A stretch of DNA of 64,000 nucleotides from Collinsella aerofaciens. Its GTDB lineage: Bacteria > Actinomycetota > Coriobacteriia > Coriobacteriales > Coriobacteriaceae. Positions 44,212 through 52,039 of this stretch are shown here, piece after piece (the stretch's first letter is position 1; each line of letters begins with the position of its first letter). The position numbers were made by a program, and so were the translations under genes. The notes under the pieces are model-generated. The model had not been told where the DNA came from and ran no database searches. It saw only the letters and a list, made by a program, of their open reading frames with translations. Where the stretch lies: NCBI GenBank assembly GCA_008668235.1, contig RQCP01000059.1, positions 1 to 64,000 of the forward strand, read 5' to 3'.

Positions 44212-45530
44212 TAGCACACCTGGGTTTTGCCGATCATGATGTTGAGGATCTCGACGTCGGTGTCCTTCATGCCCACGCGGCCTACGTAGCCCATACTGGC
44301 GATCGTCTGCTCAACGGTATCTTGGATCAGGCCCTCGCCGGCGCGGAAGCCGCGGCCTTGCATGGCCATATCGTGGCCCAGAATCGCCGCATCGACGGCA
44401 GCCGAGATCTTGGCGGCACAGCTCGCCTTGGCGCCGTCGCACACGATGCCGCCCACGTTGCCAAGCGTATTCGAGACCGTCGCGCCAATCTGTTCGCGCG
44501 TGCCACCGCACAGCCAGGTAATCGCAGCGCCGGCGCCGCACGCAGCGCAAATAGCACCGCAAAACGCCGAGAGCGCACCAATATAGCTCTTGATATGCAC
44601 GGCGATAAGATCGGACAGCATCACGGCGCGCACCAGGCGCTCGTGGTCCCAACGCAGGTACTCGGCATACTCCATGACGGGCAATGCGCAGGTAATGCCC
44701 TGATTGCCCGAGCCGCACACAATGGCGACCGGCAGCGCGCAACCGTTCATGCGGGCGTCGGACCCGGCGGCCGCACGGGCACGGGCGCGGCAGGCGACGT
44801 CATCGGCACGAGCACCCAGCAGCGTACGGCCCACCTCGGCGCCCCAAGCGTGCGCGAGGCCCTCAGCACTGATCGCGCCATTCAGCTCAATCTGACGCTC
44901 AACGGCAGCGCGGGCGTCCTCAATGTCACCGTCCTCGATAAAGTCGATGATGGTCTCGATCGACATGGGCGTGTCGGCGTTATCTGCCGCACGCTCGGCC
45001 ACCACGCGCTCGGCGCAGGCGGCGCACTCCCCCGCCGACTTACCGCATACCGGAATACCGTCGAGCGTATGGCACGTGACATTAGTGTGGTGATCGGTAA
45101 TCTCGACGACCGCGGTATGGCCCCCGGCCGTCGCAGTCACCTTGATGTAGAGGTTGGGCACACCCTCGACAAGCGACACCTCGCAGTAGTCCGCATCGGC
45201 AAGCAGCTCGGCCCCGCGGGCGCGGGCCGCGTCATCGACGCTCTCGAGCACCTCGAGCGCGCGCTTGGCGTCGCCGCCCACGGCACCCAGCACGGCCGCG
45301 GCTTCAATACCATGCATTCCGCCCGAGTTGGGCACGGTCACGCTCTTGACGTTCTTGATGATGTTGCCCGAGCAGGCAACATCCATATGATCGGGCTCGC
45401 AACCGAGCGTCTGGCTCGCCAGCGCCGCTGCATAGGCAACGGCAATGGGCTCGGTGCAGCCGAGTGCACAGACAAGTTCGCGGTTCAAAACATCGCAAAA
45501 CGCGGCATCACGGATGGAATCGGTAGGCAT
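44211..45530 (-). CDS. cyuA: L-cysteine desulfidase family protein (UPF0597/YhaM)
   Basis: 439 residues of the UPF0597 family, related to the serine dehydratase alpha chain. Seen: ELVCALGCTEPIAVAYAAALA at the N-terminus, TVPNSGGMHGIEAAAVLGAVGG, CGSGNQGITCALPVMEYA and AITWLCGGTREQIGATVSNT. The Cys of GCTEP and later Cys are probably Fe-S ligands. CyuA-type enzymes break cysteine down to pyruvate, ammonia and sulfide under anaerobic conditions, which would also feed sulfide to metY. A serine-type substrate cannot be excluded. Confidence 0.85.
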   Translation of the reverse strand: MPTDSIRDAAFCDVLNRELVCALGCTEPIAVAYAAALASQTLGCEPDHMDVACSGNIIKNVKSVTVPNSGGMHGIEAAAVLGAVGGDAKRALEVLESVDDAARARGAELLADADYCEVSLVEGVPNLYIKVTATAGGHTAVVEITDHHTNVTCHTLDGIPVCGKSAGECAACAERVVAERAADNADTPMSIETIIDFIEDGDIEDARAAVERQIELNGAISAEGLAHAWGAEVGRTLLGARADDVACRARARAAAGSDARMNGCALPVAIVCGSGNQGITCALPVMEYAEYLRWDHERLVRAVMLSDLIAVHIKSYIGALSAFCGAICAACGAGAAITWLCGGTREQIGATVSNTLGNVGGIVCDGAKASCAAKISAAVDAAILGHDMAMQGRGFRAGEGLIQDTVEQTIASMGYVGRVGMKDTDVEILNIMIGKTQVC

Positions 45531-45801
45531 ATGTATCTCCTGCTTGCATAACGGGCGGGGCTCTCAAAAAAGTTACCTCCTTTATTTGATAACAATGCAT
45601 CAAAAACCGCAACCCAGGTTCCGGTAGACGGCATTCAGGCGCAAACTGGCGGCATTCATTCACGAGAAGCCAGTCTTGTTGCCTGCTAAAGCGTTTGACC
45701 AAAAAACGCTCGAGCGTTTACGCAAAAGTCGCGCTATCATGCAGTCGAACGCGGTAAACACCTTTAGCATTTGCGCCGCACAGACCAGAGAGGAACCATC
45801 C

Positions 45802-46269
45802 ATGAAGATCGGTATCGGTAACGACCACGCCGCCGTCGAGCTCAAGAACATCATCTCCGAGCACCTGAAGGAGCGCGGCTGCGAGGTCGTGAACTTTGGC
45901 ACCGACACCTCCGAGAGCTTTGACTACCCCATCGCCGGCTACAAGGTGGGTAAGGCCGTTGCCAACGGTGACGTCGACCTGGGCATCCTCATCTGTGGCA
46001 CCGGTGTCGGGATTAGCCTGGCTGCCAACAAGGTCGAGGGCGTACGCGCCGTCGTGTGCTCCGAGCCCTTCAGCGCCAAGCTCTCCCGCATGCACAACAA
46101 TACCAACGTGCTCGCCTTTGGCGCCCGCGTCGTGGGCTCCGAGCTCGCCAAGATGATTGTCGACGAGTGGCTCGACGCCGAGTTTGAGGGCGGTCGTCAC
46201 GAGCGTCGCGTTAACCTCCTCAACGAGATCGACCACACGCGCGGCCTCAAGGTCGTCGACGAGGCCTAA
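45802..46269 (+). CDS. rpiB: Ribose-5-phosphate isomerase B
   Basis: 155 residues of the RpiB/LacAB family. Seen: KIGIGNDHAAVELKNII with the base DH, the catalytic Cys in GILICGTGVGISLAANKVEG, and the RMHNNTNVLAFGARVVG motif. It interconverts ribose 5-phosphate and ribulose 5-phosphate. The ATG at 45802 has AGAGAGGAA about seven bases upstream. It is monocistronic, followed by its own terminator and convergent with ndk. Confidence 0.95.
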   Translation: MKIGIGNDHAAVELKNIISEHLKERGCEVVNFGTDTSESFDYPIAGYKVGKAVANGDVDLGILICGTGVGISLAANKVEGVRAVVCSEPFSAKLSRMHNNTNVLAFGARVVGSELAKMIVDEWLDAEFEGGRHERRVNLLNEIDHTRGLKVVDEA

Positions 46270-46295
46270 ACATCTCAGTGCCACAAGCTAACAGC

Positions 46296-46333
46296 AGGGG
46301 CCCGCTCGGAACTCATGACCGAACGGGCCCCTT
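46296..46333 (+). terminator. Intrinsic terminator after rpiB
   Basis: Stem AGGGGCCCG/CGGGCCCCT with inner CGG/CCG pairing, followed on the plus strand by TCATAG. It lies 26 bases after the rpiB stop. Confidence 0.65.
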
Positions 46334-46352
46334 CATAGATTTTGGAATAAAA

Positions 46353-46382
46353 GGGCGCCGCGGATGGAGTTCCGCGGCGCCC
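46353..46382 (-). terminator. Intrinsic terminator after ndk
   Basis: A 12-bp stem GGGCGCCGCGGA/TCCGCGGCGCCC with a 6-base loop, followed on the minus strand by TTTTATTCC. Confidence 0.85.
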
Positions 46383-46420
46383 AAGCCACACGCTAACAGC
46401 TTTAAGGAGTCAAAGCTGGT

Positions 46421-46825
46421 TTAGCCAAAGAAGCGCTTGATCTCGATCTCGGCGTTCTCCAGGCAGTCGGAGCCGTGGATCACGTTGGCGTTGACATCGA
46501 CAGCGAAGTCGCCGCGGATGGTACCAGGAGCAGCGTCAAGCGGATTAGTAGCGCCCATGAGGGTGCGCATCTTAGCAACAGCGGAGAGACCGGAAACGAC
46601 CATCTTGACGACCGGACCGCTCGTCATAAAGTCACAGAGACCGCCAAAGAAGGGCTTGTCGGCCAGATGGGCGTAGTGCTCCTCGACGGTAGCGCGCTCG
46701 AGCGTAGTCATCTCCATGCGCTCGATGACAAGGCCGCTGCGCTCGATGCGAGCAACAATCTCGCCGATCTTGCGGTCGCGCACGGCGTCGGGCTTAATCA
46801 TGATGAAGGTCTTCTCGATAGCCAT
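46421..46825 (-). CDS. ndk: Nucleoside diphosphate kinase
   Basis: 134 residues. MAIEKTFIMIKPDAVRDRK opens the protein; the active-site His is in NVIHGSDCLENAEIEI, and GATNPLDAAPGTIRGDF is the nucleotide loop. It balances NTP and dNTP pools by phosphate transfer from ATP. Length and motifs are standard. The start at 46825 has AAAGG seven bases upstream. It is monocistronic. Confidence 0.97.
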   Translation of the reverse strand: MAIEKTFIMIKPDAVRDRKIGEIVARIERSGLVIERMEMTTLERATVEEHYAHLADKPFFGGLCDFMTSGPVVKMVVSGLSAVAKMRTLMGATNPLDAAPGTIRGDFAVDVNANVIHGSDCLENAEIEIKRFFG

Positions 46826-47130
46826 AAGGTAGCCTTTCAAGTAGGTTCGCGCGTGCCCAAGTCCCATTCCGGCACCCGCCTGGACTGCATCGTAACAGAG
46901 TTTTAGCTGCAGTTAAACAAAAAGCTGTTTATTGAAACGTTACAATTTATTGAAGCGTTCCATATGTGTCACTTCTGTTTCGAAGCTCGATTAGAGTACC
47001 ATCCGACTGCCCATCAACCGCATCGAGCAGAGCAGACGGTCGGTTGCCGCCCGCGAACGTACCCCCTTCACAACCTGCCCAAAGGTCCTACAGAACTTCT
47101 CGACAAGCCCCTCCCCCATAGCAACAAAAT
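46826..47130. other. Intergenic region upstream of ndk
   Basis: About 300 bases between ndk and the argH terminator, with an AT-rich stretch near 46910-46960 that should hold the ndk promoter. A 140-codon frame crosses it on the plus strand but runs into argH and lacks a ribosome site. I see no RNA gene or repeat here. Confidence 0.45.
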
Positions 47131-47159
47131 ACGGACGCTCACATCAGCAGACGTCCGTA
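47130..47159 (-). terminator. Intrinsic terminator after argH
   Basis: An 8-bp stem TACGGACG/CGTCCGTA with a 14-base loop is followed on the minus strand by TTTTGTTGC. It lies about 50 bases after the argH stop. Confidence 0.75.
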
Positions 47160-47210
47160 AAGCAAAAAATGATTCCTCAATAAATGGCAAAAACAGCTTC
47201 GGCCAAACCC

Positions 47211-48641
47211 TTACTTTATCCCGTGGCCCATCTCGACGACCTTGGTCAGCGATCCAAACACGCCCTCGTCGGCCACGAGCTGTGCCTCGGCACGCTGCAG
47301 CTGCACGGCAACGGCGGCAGGGGCGGTACCGCCCTCGGTCGTGCGTGCAGCGACAATCGACGGGATGTCGAGCGCCTCGGTAATGTCGTGCTCAAAGAGC
47401 GAGCTTGCCTCCTGGAACACCTCAAACGGCAGGTCCTCAAGATTGCAGCCGCGCTTCTCACACATCAGGACCAGATGGCCCACCACGGCGTGTGCCTCGC
47501 GGAACGGCAGGCCACGCTTGGCCAGGTAATCGGCAACATCGGTAGCGGCAAGGTGCCCCACGCCGCACTCGCGCGCCATGGCATCCTCGTTGACAGTCCA
47601 GGTCGAAATCATACCGGCCATAACGGACAGGCACTGCATGAGCGTATGGGCGGTATCGAGCGCGCCCTCCTTGTCCTCCTGCAAGTCCTTGTTATAAGCG
47701 AGCGGCAAGCCCTTCATGGTCACGAGCAGCTGCACCAGGTTGCCATAGACTCGGCCGCTCTTGCCGCGGATAAGCTCGGCAAAGTCGGGGTTCTTCTTCT
47801 GCGGCATGATGGACGAACCGGTGGAGTAAGAGTCGGAAAGCGTGATAAAGCCAAATTCGGAGCTCGACCACAGCACGATCTCCTCGGAAAGACGCGACAG
47901 GTGCATCGCCATGACGGAGCCGGCGTAATGCAGGTCGAGGAGGAAATCACGGTCGGAAACCGCATCGAGCGAGTTGGGAATCACGCCCGCAAAGCCAAGT
48001 TCGGCAGCCGTCATCTGACGATCGAGCGGATAGCTCGTGCCGGCAAGCGCGGCAGCGCCCAGCGGACAGTTGTCGGCGGCATCAAAGGCGGCCTTCAGGC
48101 GTGTAAAGTCGCGCGCGAACATCCAGGAATACGCCAGCAGATGATGCGACAGCAGCACGGGCTGAGCATGCTGCATGTGCGTGTAGCCCGGCAGAATCAC
48201 CTTGTCGTACTTCTTGGCCGCATCAACCAGCACATGACGCAGCCCAAGATTGGCCTCCATGAGCTCTTTGGCCAGCGCCTTGACGCCCAGGCGCGTATCG
48301 GTCGCCACCTGGTCGTTGCGCGAACGCCCGGTATGCAAGCGCTTACCGGCCTCGCCGATGCGGCGCGTCAGCTCGCTCTCGATGGACATATGAATGTCTT
48401 CGTCGTTGATGTCGAAGGTGAAGTTGCCGGCATCGATATCCTGTTCGATTCCGGTCAGGCCCTTGGCAATCGCCTGCTCGTCCTCGGCACTGATGATGCC
48501 CTGGGCCGCCAGCATTTTGGCATGCGCCTTAGAGCCGGCGATATCCTGCTTATAGAGATGTTTGTCGACCGGCAGCGACGCGCCAAACTCCTGCGTGACC
48601 TCGGCCACGCCCGCCTCAAAACGACCGCCCCAAAGAGCCAT
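47211..48641 (-). CDS. argH: Argininosuccinate lyase
   Basis: 476 residues of the fumarase/aspartase superfamily. MALWGGRF opens the protein, with LHTGRSRNDQVATDTRL, GYTHMQHAQPVLLSHHLL, and the signature loop GSSIMPQKKNPDFAELI with the catalytic Ser. It splits argininosuccinate to arginine and fumarate, the last step of arginine synthesis. The ATG at 48641 has AAAGGGG about eight bases upstream. argG lies upstream on the same strand, but a terminator and a small frame separate them. Confidence 0.96.
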   Translation of the reverse strand: MALWGGRFEAGVAEVTQEFGASLPVDKHLYKQDIAGSKAHAKMLAAQGIISAEDEQAIAKGLTGIEQDIDAGNFTFDINDEDIHMSIESELTRRIGEAGKRLHTGRSRNDQVATDTRLGVKALAKELMEANLGLRHVLVDAAKKYDKVILPGYTHMQHAQPVLLSHHLLAYSWMFARDFTRLKAAFDAADNCPLGAAALAGTSYPLDRQMTAAELGFAGVIPNSLDAVSDRDFLLDLHYAGSVMAMHLSRLSEEIVLWSSSEFGFITLSDSYSTGSSIMPQKKNPDFAELIRGKSGRVYGNLVQLLVTMKGLPLAYNKDLQEDKEGALDTAHTLMQCLSVMAGMISTWTVNEDAMARECGVGHLAATDVADYLAKRGLPFREAHAVVGHLVLMCEKRGCNLEDLPFEVFQEASSLFEHDITEALDIPSIVAARTTEGGTAPAAVAVQLQRAEAQLVADEGVFGSLTKVVEMGHGIK

Positions 48642-48759
48642 GGAACCGTCCCCTTTCTCCAAATACCAAAACAAGCGCCCAAAGCAATGCGCCATATCGC
48701 TAAAGCGATTTTTCAACCGCTAGTTTTACACATTCCCCACCGTGTGCGGAGCCATGTAG

Positions 48760-48930
48760 CTAATTTGCAAAGAAGTGACGCGCCATGCACTTGGCGCCCA
48801 ACGTCTCCCTCCGGATGTTGCCCTGCGAGCCATCGATCCAGGCCTTCAGGCTCATAGGGACGTCCTCGACCCTTGCAGCATCGAACTCGGGCGCGAGGGC
48901 AAGTAAAGCATGCGCGATAGCATTGAACAT
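48760..48930 (-). CDS. Small hypothetical protein between argG and argH
   Basis: 56 codons, beginning MFNAIAHALLALAPEF and ending CMARHFFAN, with GAGGAG about eight bases before the ATG. It is acidic at the start and basic at the end, without a membrane segment. It lies between the argG terminator and argH, on their strand. I do not recognise it; the good ribosome site and codon-like composition support it, but it may be a fragment of a decayed gene. Confidence 0.45.
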   Translation of the reverse strand: MFNAIAHALLALAPEFDAARVEDVPMSLKAWIDGSQGNIRRETLGAKCMARHFFAN

Positions 48931-48980
48931 AATGGATACTCCTCATATATATAGGCGCAGAGCCGCCAAATTGATAGAAG

Positions 48981-49010
48981 GAGCCCCGCCGGACAACCCC
49001 GGCGGGGCTC
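48981..49010 (-). terminator. Intrinsic terminator after argG
   Basis: A 12-bp stem GAGCCCCGCCGG/CCGGCGGGGCTC with a 6-base loop is followed on the minus strand by CTTCT. It lies about 150 bases after the argG stop. Confidence 0.7.
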
Positions 49011-49163
49011 GGACTCAGCCGCAGACGCGGCATCATATATGCGGGCGGAACGTAGGGGCCACCGATGTTAAGAAGTGTCAGCAAGCATAACGAAAGGTAG
49101 GGACCCCGTGCACCCGTTATGTATCACGCGGATGGGCCGCGCGGATACCAAGGGAAGGGGGCG

Positions 49164-50390
49164 CTAGGCCTGGGCGGCAGCAGAGCTGGGGCCCTGGACC
49201 TTTGCCCACGTCTTGAGCGACAGCGTATCGATCTCGATAAAGCCGGCGCTGGCCTTCTCGTCAAACGTGGTGTCGCGGTCGTAGGTAGCCAGACCGTAGT
49301 CGTAGAGGCTGAAGGGGCTCTTGCGGCCGACGACATGGCAGTTGCCCTTAAAGAACTTCAGACGGACAGTGCCGGTCACGAACTTCTGGGTATCGGCCAT
49401 AAAGGCATCGAGCGCGTTTTTGAGCGGGCTGTACCACTGGCCGTTGTACACGGCGGTGGCCCAATCCTGCTCGAGCTTGATCTTGGTCTTGAGCAGGTCG
49501 CCCTCGACGCAGATGTCCTCGAGCGCCTTGTGGGCGGTGATGAGCGTCAGGGCGCCGGGAACCTCGTAGCACTCGCGGCTCTTAAGACCCACCAGGCGAT
49601 CCTCGACCAGATCGAGACGGCCAAAGCCATTGTCGCCGGAGATCTTGTTGAGGGCGATGACGATCTCGGAGAGCTTCATCTTCTTGCCGTCTACGGCGAC
49701 GGGCTTGCCGGCCTCAAACTCAATCTCGGTGTAAGTCGGGGTGTCAGGCGTGTCCTCGGGGTTCTTGGTCATAACCCAAGCGTCATCGAGCGGCTCATTC
49801 CAAGGGTCCTCCAGGTGACCGCACTCGATGGCGCGACCCCACAGGTTGTCGTCGATGGAATAGGGGTTATCGTTGGCACCCTCGGGAACCGGCACGTTGT
49901 GGGCGTGGGCATAGGCGACCTCGTCGGGACGGCACTTCAGGTCCCACTCGCGAACCGGGGCGATAACCTTAAGCTCGGGGTCGAGGGCCTTGACGGCAGC
50001 CTCAAAACGGACCTGGTCGTTACCCTTGCCGGTGCAGCCGTGGGCGACGTAGGTCGCGCCAAACTCGTGAGCGACCTCGACAAGCTTCTTGGCGAGCAGC
50101 GGGCGGGAAAGAGCGGAGAGCAGCGGGTACTTGTTCTCGTACATGGAGTTTGCGGCGATGGCCTTAGTCAGGAACTCATCGGAGAACTCGTCGCGCAGGT
50201 CGAGCACCTGGCAATCGAGAACGCCCAGGTCGAGCGCCTTCTGCTTCTTGGCATCCAGTCCGGTCTCTTCCTGGCCCACATTGCCGCAGACACAAACGAC
50301 ATCGAGATTCTTCTCGTCCTGGAGCCACTTGACACATACGGATGTATCAAGACCACCGGAATATGCGAGAACGACTTTTTCCTTGCTCAT
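49164..50390 (-). CDS. argG: Argininosuccinate synthase
   Basis: 408 residues. ATP-dependent ligase joining citrulline and aspartate. The P-loop-like VVLAYSGGLDTSVCVKWL, ATYVAHGCTGKGNDQVRFE and the SPFSLYDYGLATYDRDTTFD C-terminal block are diagnostic. The ATG at 50390 has AAAGGAA about seven bases upstream. The upstream region up to 50944 holds its promoter; an imperfect repeat with GAATAACC and TGCATT near 50470-50495 might be an arginine-repressor site, but I cannot support it further. Confidence 0.96.
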   Translation of the reverse strand: MSKEKVVLAYSGGLDTSVCVKWLQDEKNLDVVCVCGNVGQEETGLDAKKQKALDLGVLDCQVLDLRDEFSDEFLTKAIAANSMYENKYPLLSALSRPLLAKKLVEVAHEFGATYVAHGCTGKGNDQVRFEAAVKALDPELKVIAPVREWDLKCRPDEVAYAHAHNVPVPEGANDNPYSIDDNLWGRAIECGHLEDPWNEPLDDAWVMTKNPEDTPDTPTYTEIEFEAGKPVAVDGKKMKLSEIVIALNKISGDNGFGRLDLVEDRLVGLKSRECYEVPGALTLITAHKALEDICVEGDLLKTKIKLEQDWATAVYNGQWYSPLKNALDAFMADTQKFVTGTVRLKFFKGNCHVVGRKSPFSLYDYGLATYDRDTTFDEKASAGFIEIDTLSLKTWAKVQGPSSAAAQA

Positions 50391-50944
50391 GGCTGTTTCC
50401 TTTCGCCCTTGGTAGCTAGTTAGAACATCGGTCAGTTGCAAGTCACCTTGAGGTCAATAACCGTGCAATATCAGGTTATTCAGCAGAATGCATCACAGGC
50501 ATGCCCTAGAAACATGCGGCTATGTCGTGCTTAAACCCAACAACCTCAAAATGACTCTGTTGAGGCATTGCGCCCCATGCGGACAGAGACGATTGTTATC
50601 GTCGTCGGGAAATTGCGCGCTGGCGTCGGATGGCATTGTCTGCAGTGGTGATGATCTTTACGAACTGCATCTGCCTCTCCTCTCACGTATCGCCGGGCGC
50701 AATTCAAATATCGCAAACGGTACCTTTTCCTCGGTAAACGGCTCTTTTGCCGTCTCCGTTTTCGATGTTCGCTATATTACGATAAAGTGCACGCTGCACA
50801 AGCGACAAATTCATATTTCTGAAAAGTTTTTTCATTAGTTTGTGAATTGCAGTGCAAATACGCACCATTCCTGCGAAAATACGCTCGACTACTAGTTGAT
50901 GGTTATAACGTCTGAAACAATCTCGAAACGAAAGGCGCTTTTTT
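50391..50944. other. Intergenic region upstream of argG
   Basis: 554 bases between the divergent argG and HAD genes, AT-rich from about 50700. A 116-codon frame on the plus strand (50488-50838) has no ribosome site or recognisable domain and I do not call it. There are no repeats of the families seen elsewhere and no recognisable structured RNA. Confidence 0.5.
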
Positions 50945-51772
50945 ATGCAAACTTACGAATCGGACGCCAACATCGGCAACATTAAGATTCTCGCCGTCGA
51001 TATGGACAAGACGCTGCTGACCGACGATCGCGTGCTGCCCCAGGGTCTCGACGACCGTCTGGACAAGCTCGCCGACGCAGGCATCGTATTCTGCCCCGCC
51101 AGCGGACGTCCCGCCCCCAAGCTCGAAGAGATGTTCGAGGGCATTAAGAACCGCCTCGCTTTTTGTCCCGATAACGGAGCGTGCGTGATCTATCGCGGCA
51201 GCTATATCTATAAGAGCAATATTGACGTGGAGCTGTATCAGCAGGTCTTGAGCCGTGCCTCGGAGGATCCTCGTGCTGTCCCCGTCCTGTGCTGCTTCGA
51301 CGAGTTCTACGTGCTTGCCCGCGACCATCAATACCACGACGAGATCAGCGTCTACTACAACACAATCAACTACGTCGACAGCTTTGAGGGCATTGATTTC
51401 GAGTCCAACAAGATTTCGGTCTTCTTCCCCGGCTACGACGCCGAGCCTGCTTTCCGCGAGACCTATAGCCCCGAGTTCTCGGACAAGCTCTACGTCACCA
51501 ACGCCGGGCGCGAGTGGATCGACTTTATGAACCTGGGCGTCGACAAGGGCGCCGGCGTCGCGCACCTGTGCGAGCACCTGGGCATCGATATTGCCGATGC
51601 TGCCGCCGTGGGTGATACCTACAACGACATCCCCATGCTGGAGCGCGTCGGGCATAGCTTTATCGTGGACAATGCCGAGGAGCACATGAACGCGCATGCC
51701 AAGTGGCGCATTCCGAGCAACAACGACGGGGGCGTACTGACGCTCATCGACGCCATTCTGGCGGCTCGTTAA
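50945..51772 (+). CDS. Cof-type HAD phosphatase
   Basis: 275 residues. Motif I is ILAVDMDKTLLTDD, motif II FCPASGRPAPKL, motif III/IV AAAVGDTYNDIPMLERVG, typical of class IIB (Cof/YbjI-like) sugar-phosphate or nucleotide phosphatases. The cap domain lies between residues about 90 and 190. The ATG at 50945 has GAAAGG about nine bases upstream. The substrate is unknown. It is followed by the large palindromic element at 51780. Confidence 0.9.
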   Translation: MQTYESDANIGNIKILAVDMDKTLLTDDRVLPQGLDDRLDKLADAGIVFCPASGRPAPKLEEMFEGIKNRLAFCPDNGACVIYRGSYIYKSNIDVELYQQVLSRASEDPRAVPVLCCFDEFYVLARDHQYHDEISVYYNTINYVDSFEGIDFESNKISVFFPGYDAEPAFRETYSPEFSDKLYVTNAGREWIDFMNLGVDKGAGVAHLCEHLGIDIADAAAVGDTYNDIPMLERVGHSFIVDNAEEHMNAHAKWRIPSNNDGGVLTLIDAILAAR

Positions 51773-51779
51773 ACTCGCC

Positions 51780-51905
51780 GCCATGCCCGGGGCCGGCCGT
51801 TTGATTTTTGTTCGGTCAGGTCCTGGGCTCGCTCGAAGAGCACATTAAGTGCTCTTCGGCTCGTGCGGAATCTACAAAAATCAAACGGCCGGCCCCGGGC
51901 ATGGC
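51780..51905 (-). repeat. Structured palindromic element, family E copy 2
   Basis: Perfect 32-base inverted arms (51780-51811 and 51874-51905), far longer than any terminator here. Read on the minus strand the core carries TTCCGCACG, AGCACTTAATGTGCT within a hairpin closed by GAAG/CTTC, and CAGGAC, the same as copy 1 at 2215. It lies between the convergent HAD and polA genes, just before the polA terminator. Confidence 0.7.
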
Positions 51906-51972
51906 TACGTTGACTTGCTTGCCGCATGGATGGCGTCTTGGCGTCTAGATACTTGGCTGATATTTTTGGAAT

Positions 51973-52006
51973 GAAGGGGGCTCCTTGTTGGCAAGGAGCC
52001 CCCTTC
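51973..52006. terminator. Bidirectional terminator after polA
   Basis: A 15-bp stem GAAGGGGGCTCCTTG/CAAGGAGCCCCCTTC with a 4-base loop. TGTTTTGG follows on the plus strand and ATTCC on the minus strand. It ends polA and possibly transcription from the HAD side. Confidence 0.8.
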
Positions 52007-52039
52007 TGTTTTGGTTACTTTGGGATTGTTGGTGCGTCT

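Noticed and set aside
50488..50838. 116-codon frame upstream of the HAD gene
   Set aside because: No ribosome site, no family resemblance and it spans the AT-rich promoter region of argG and the HAD gene.
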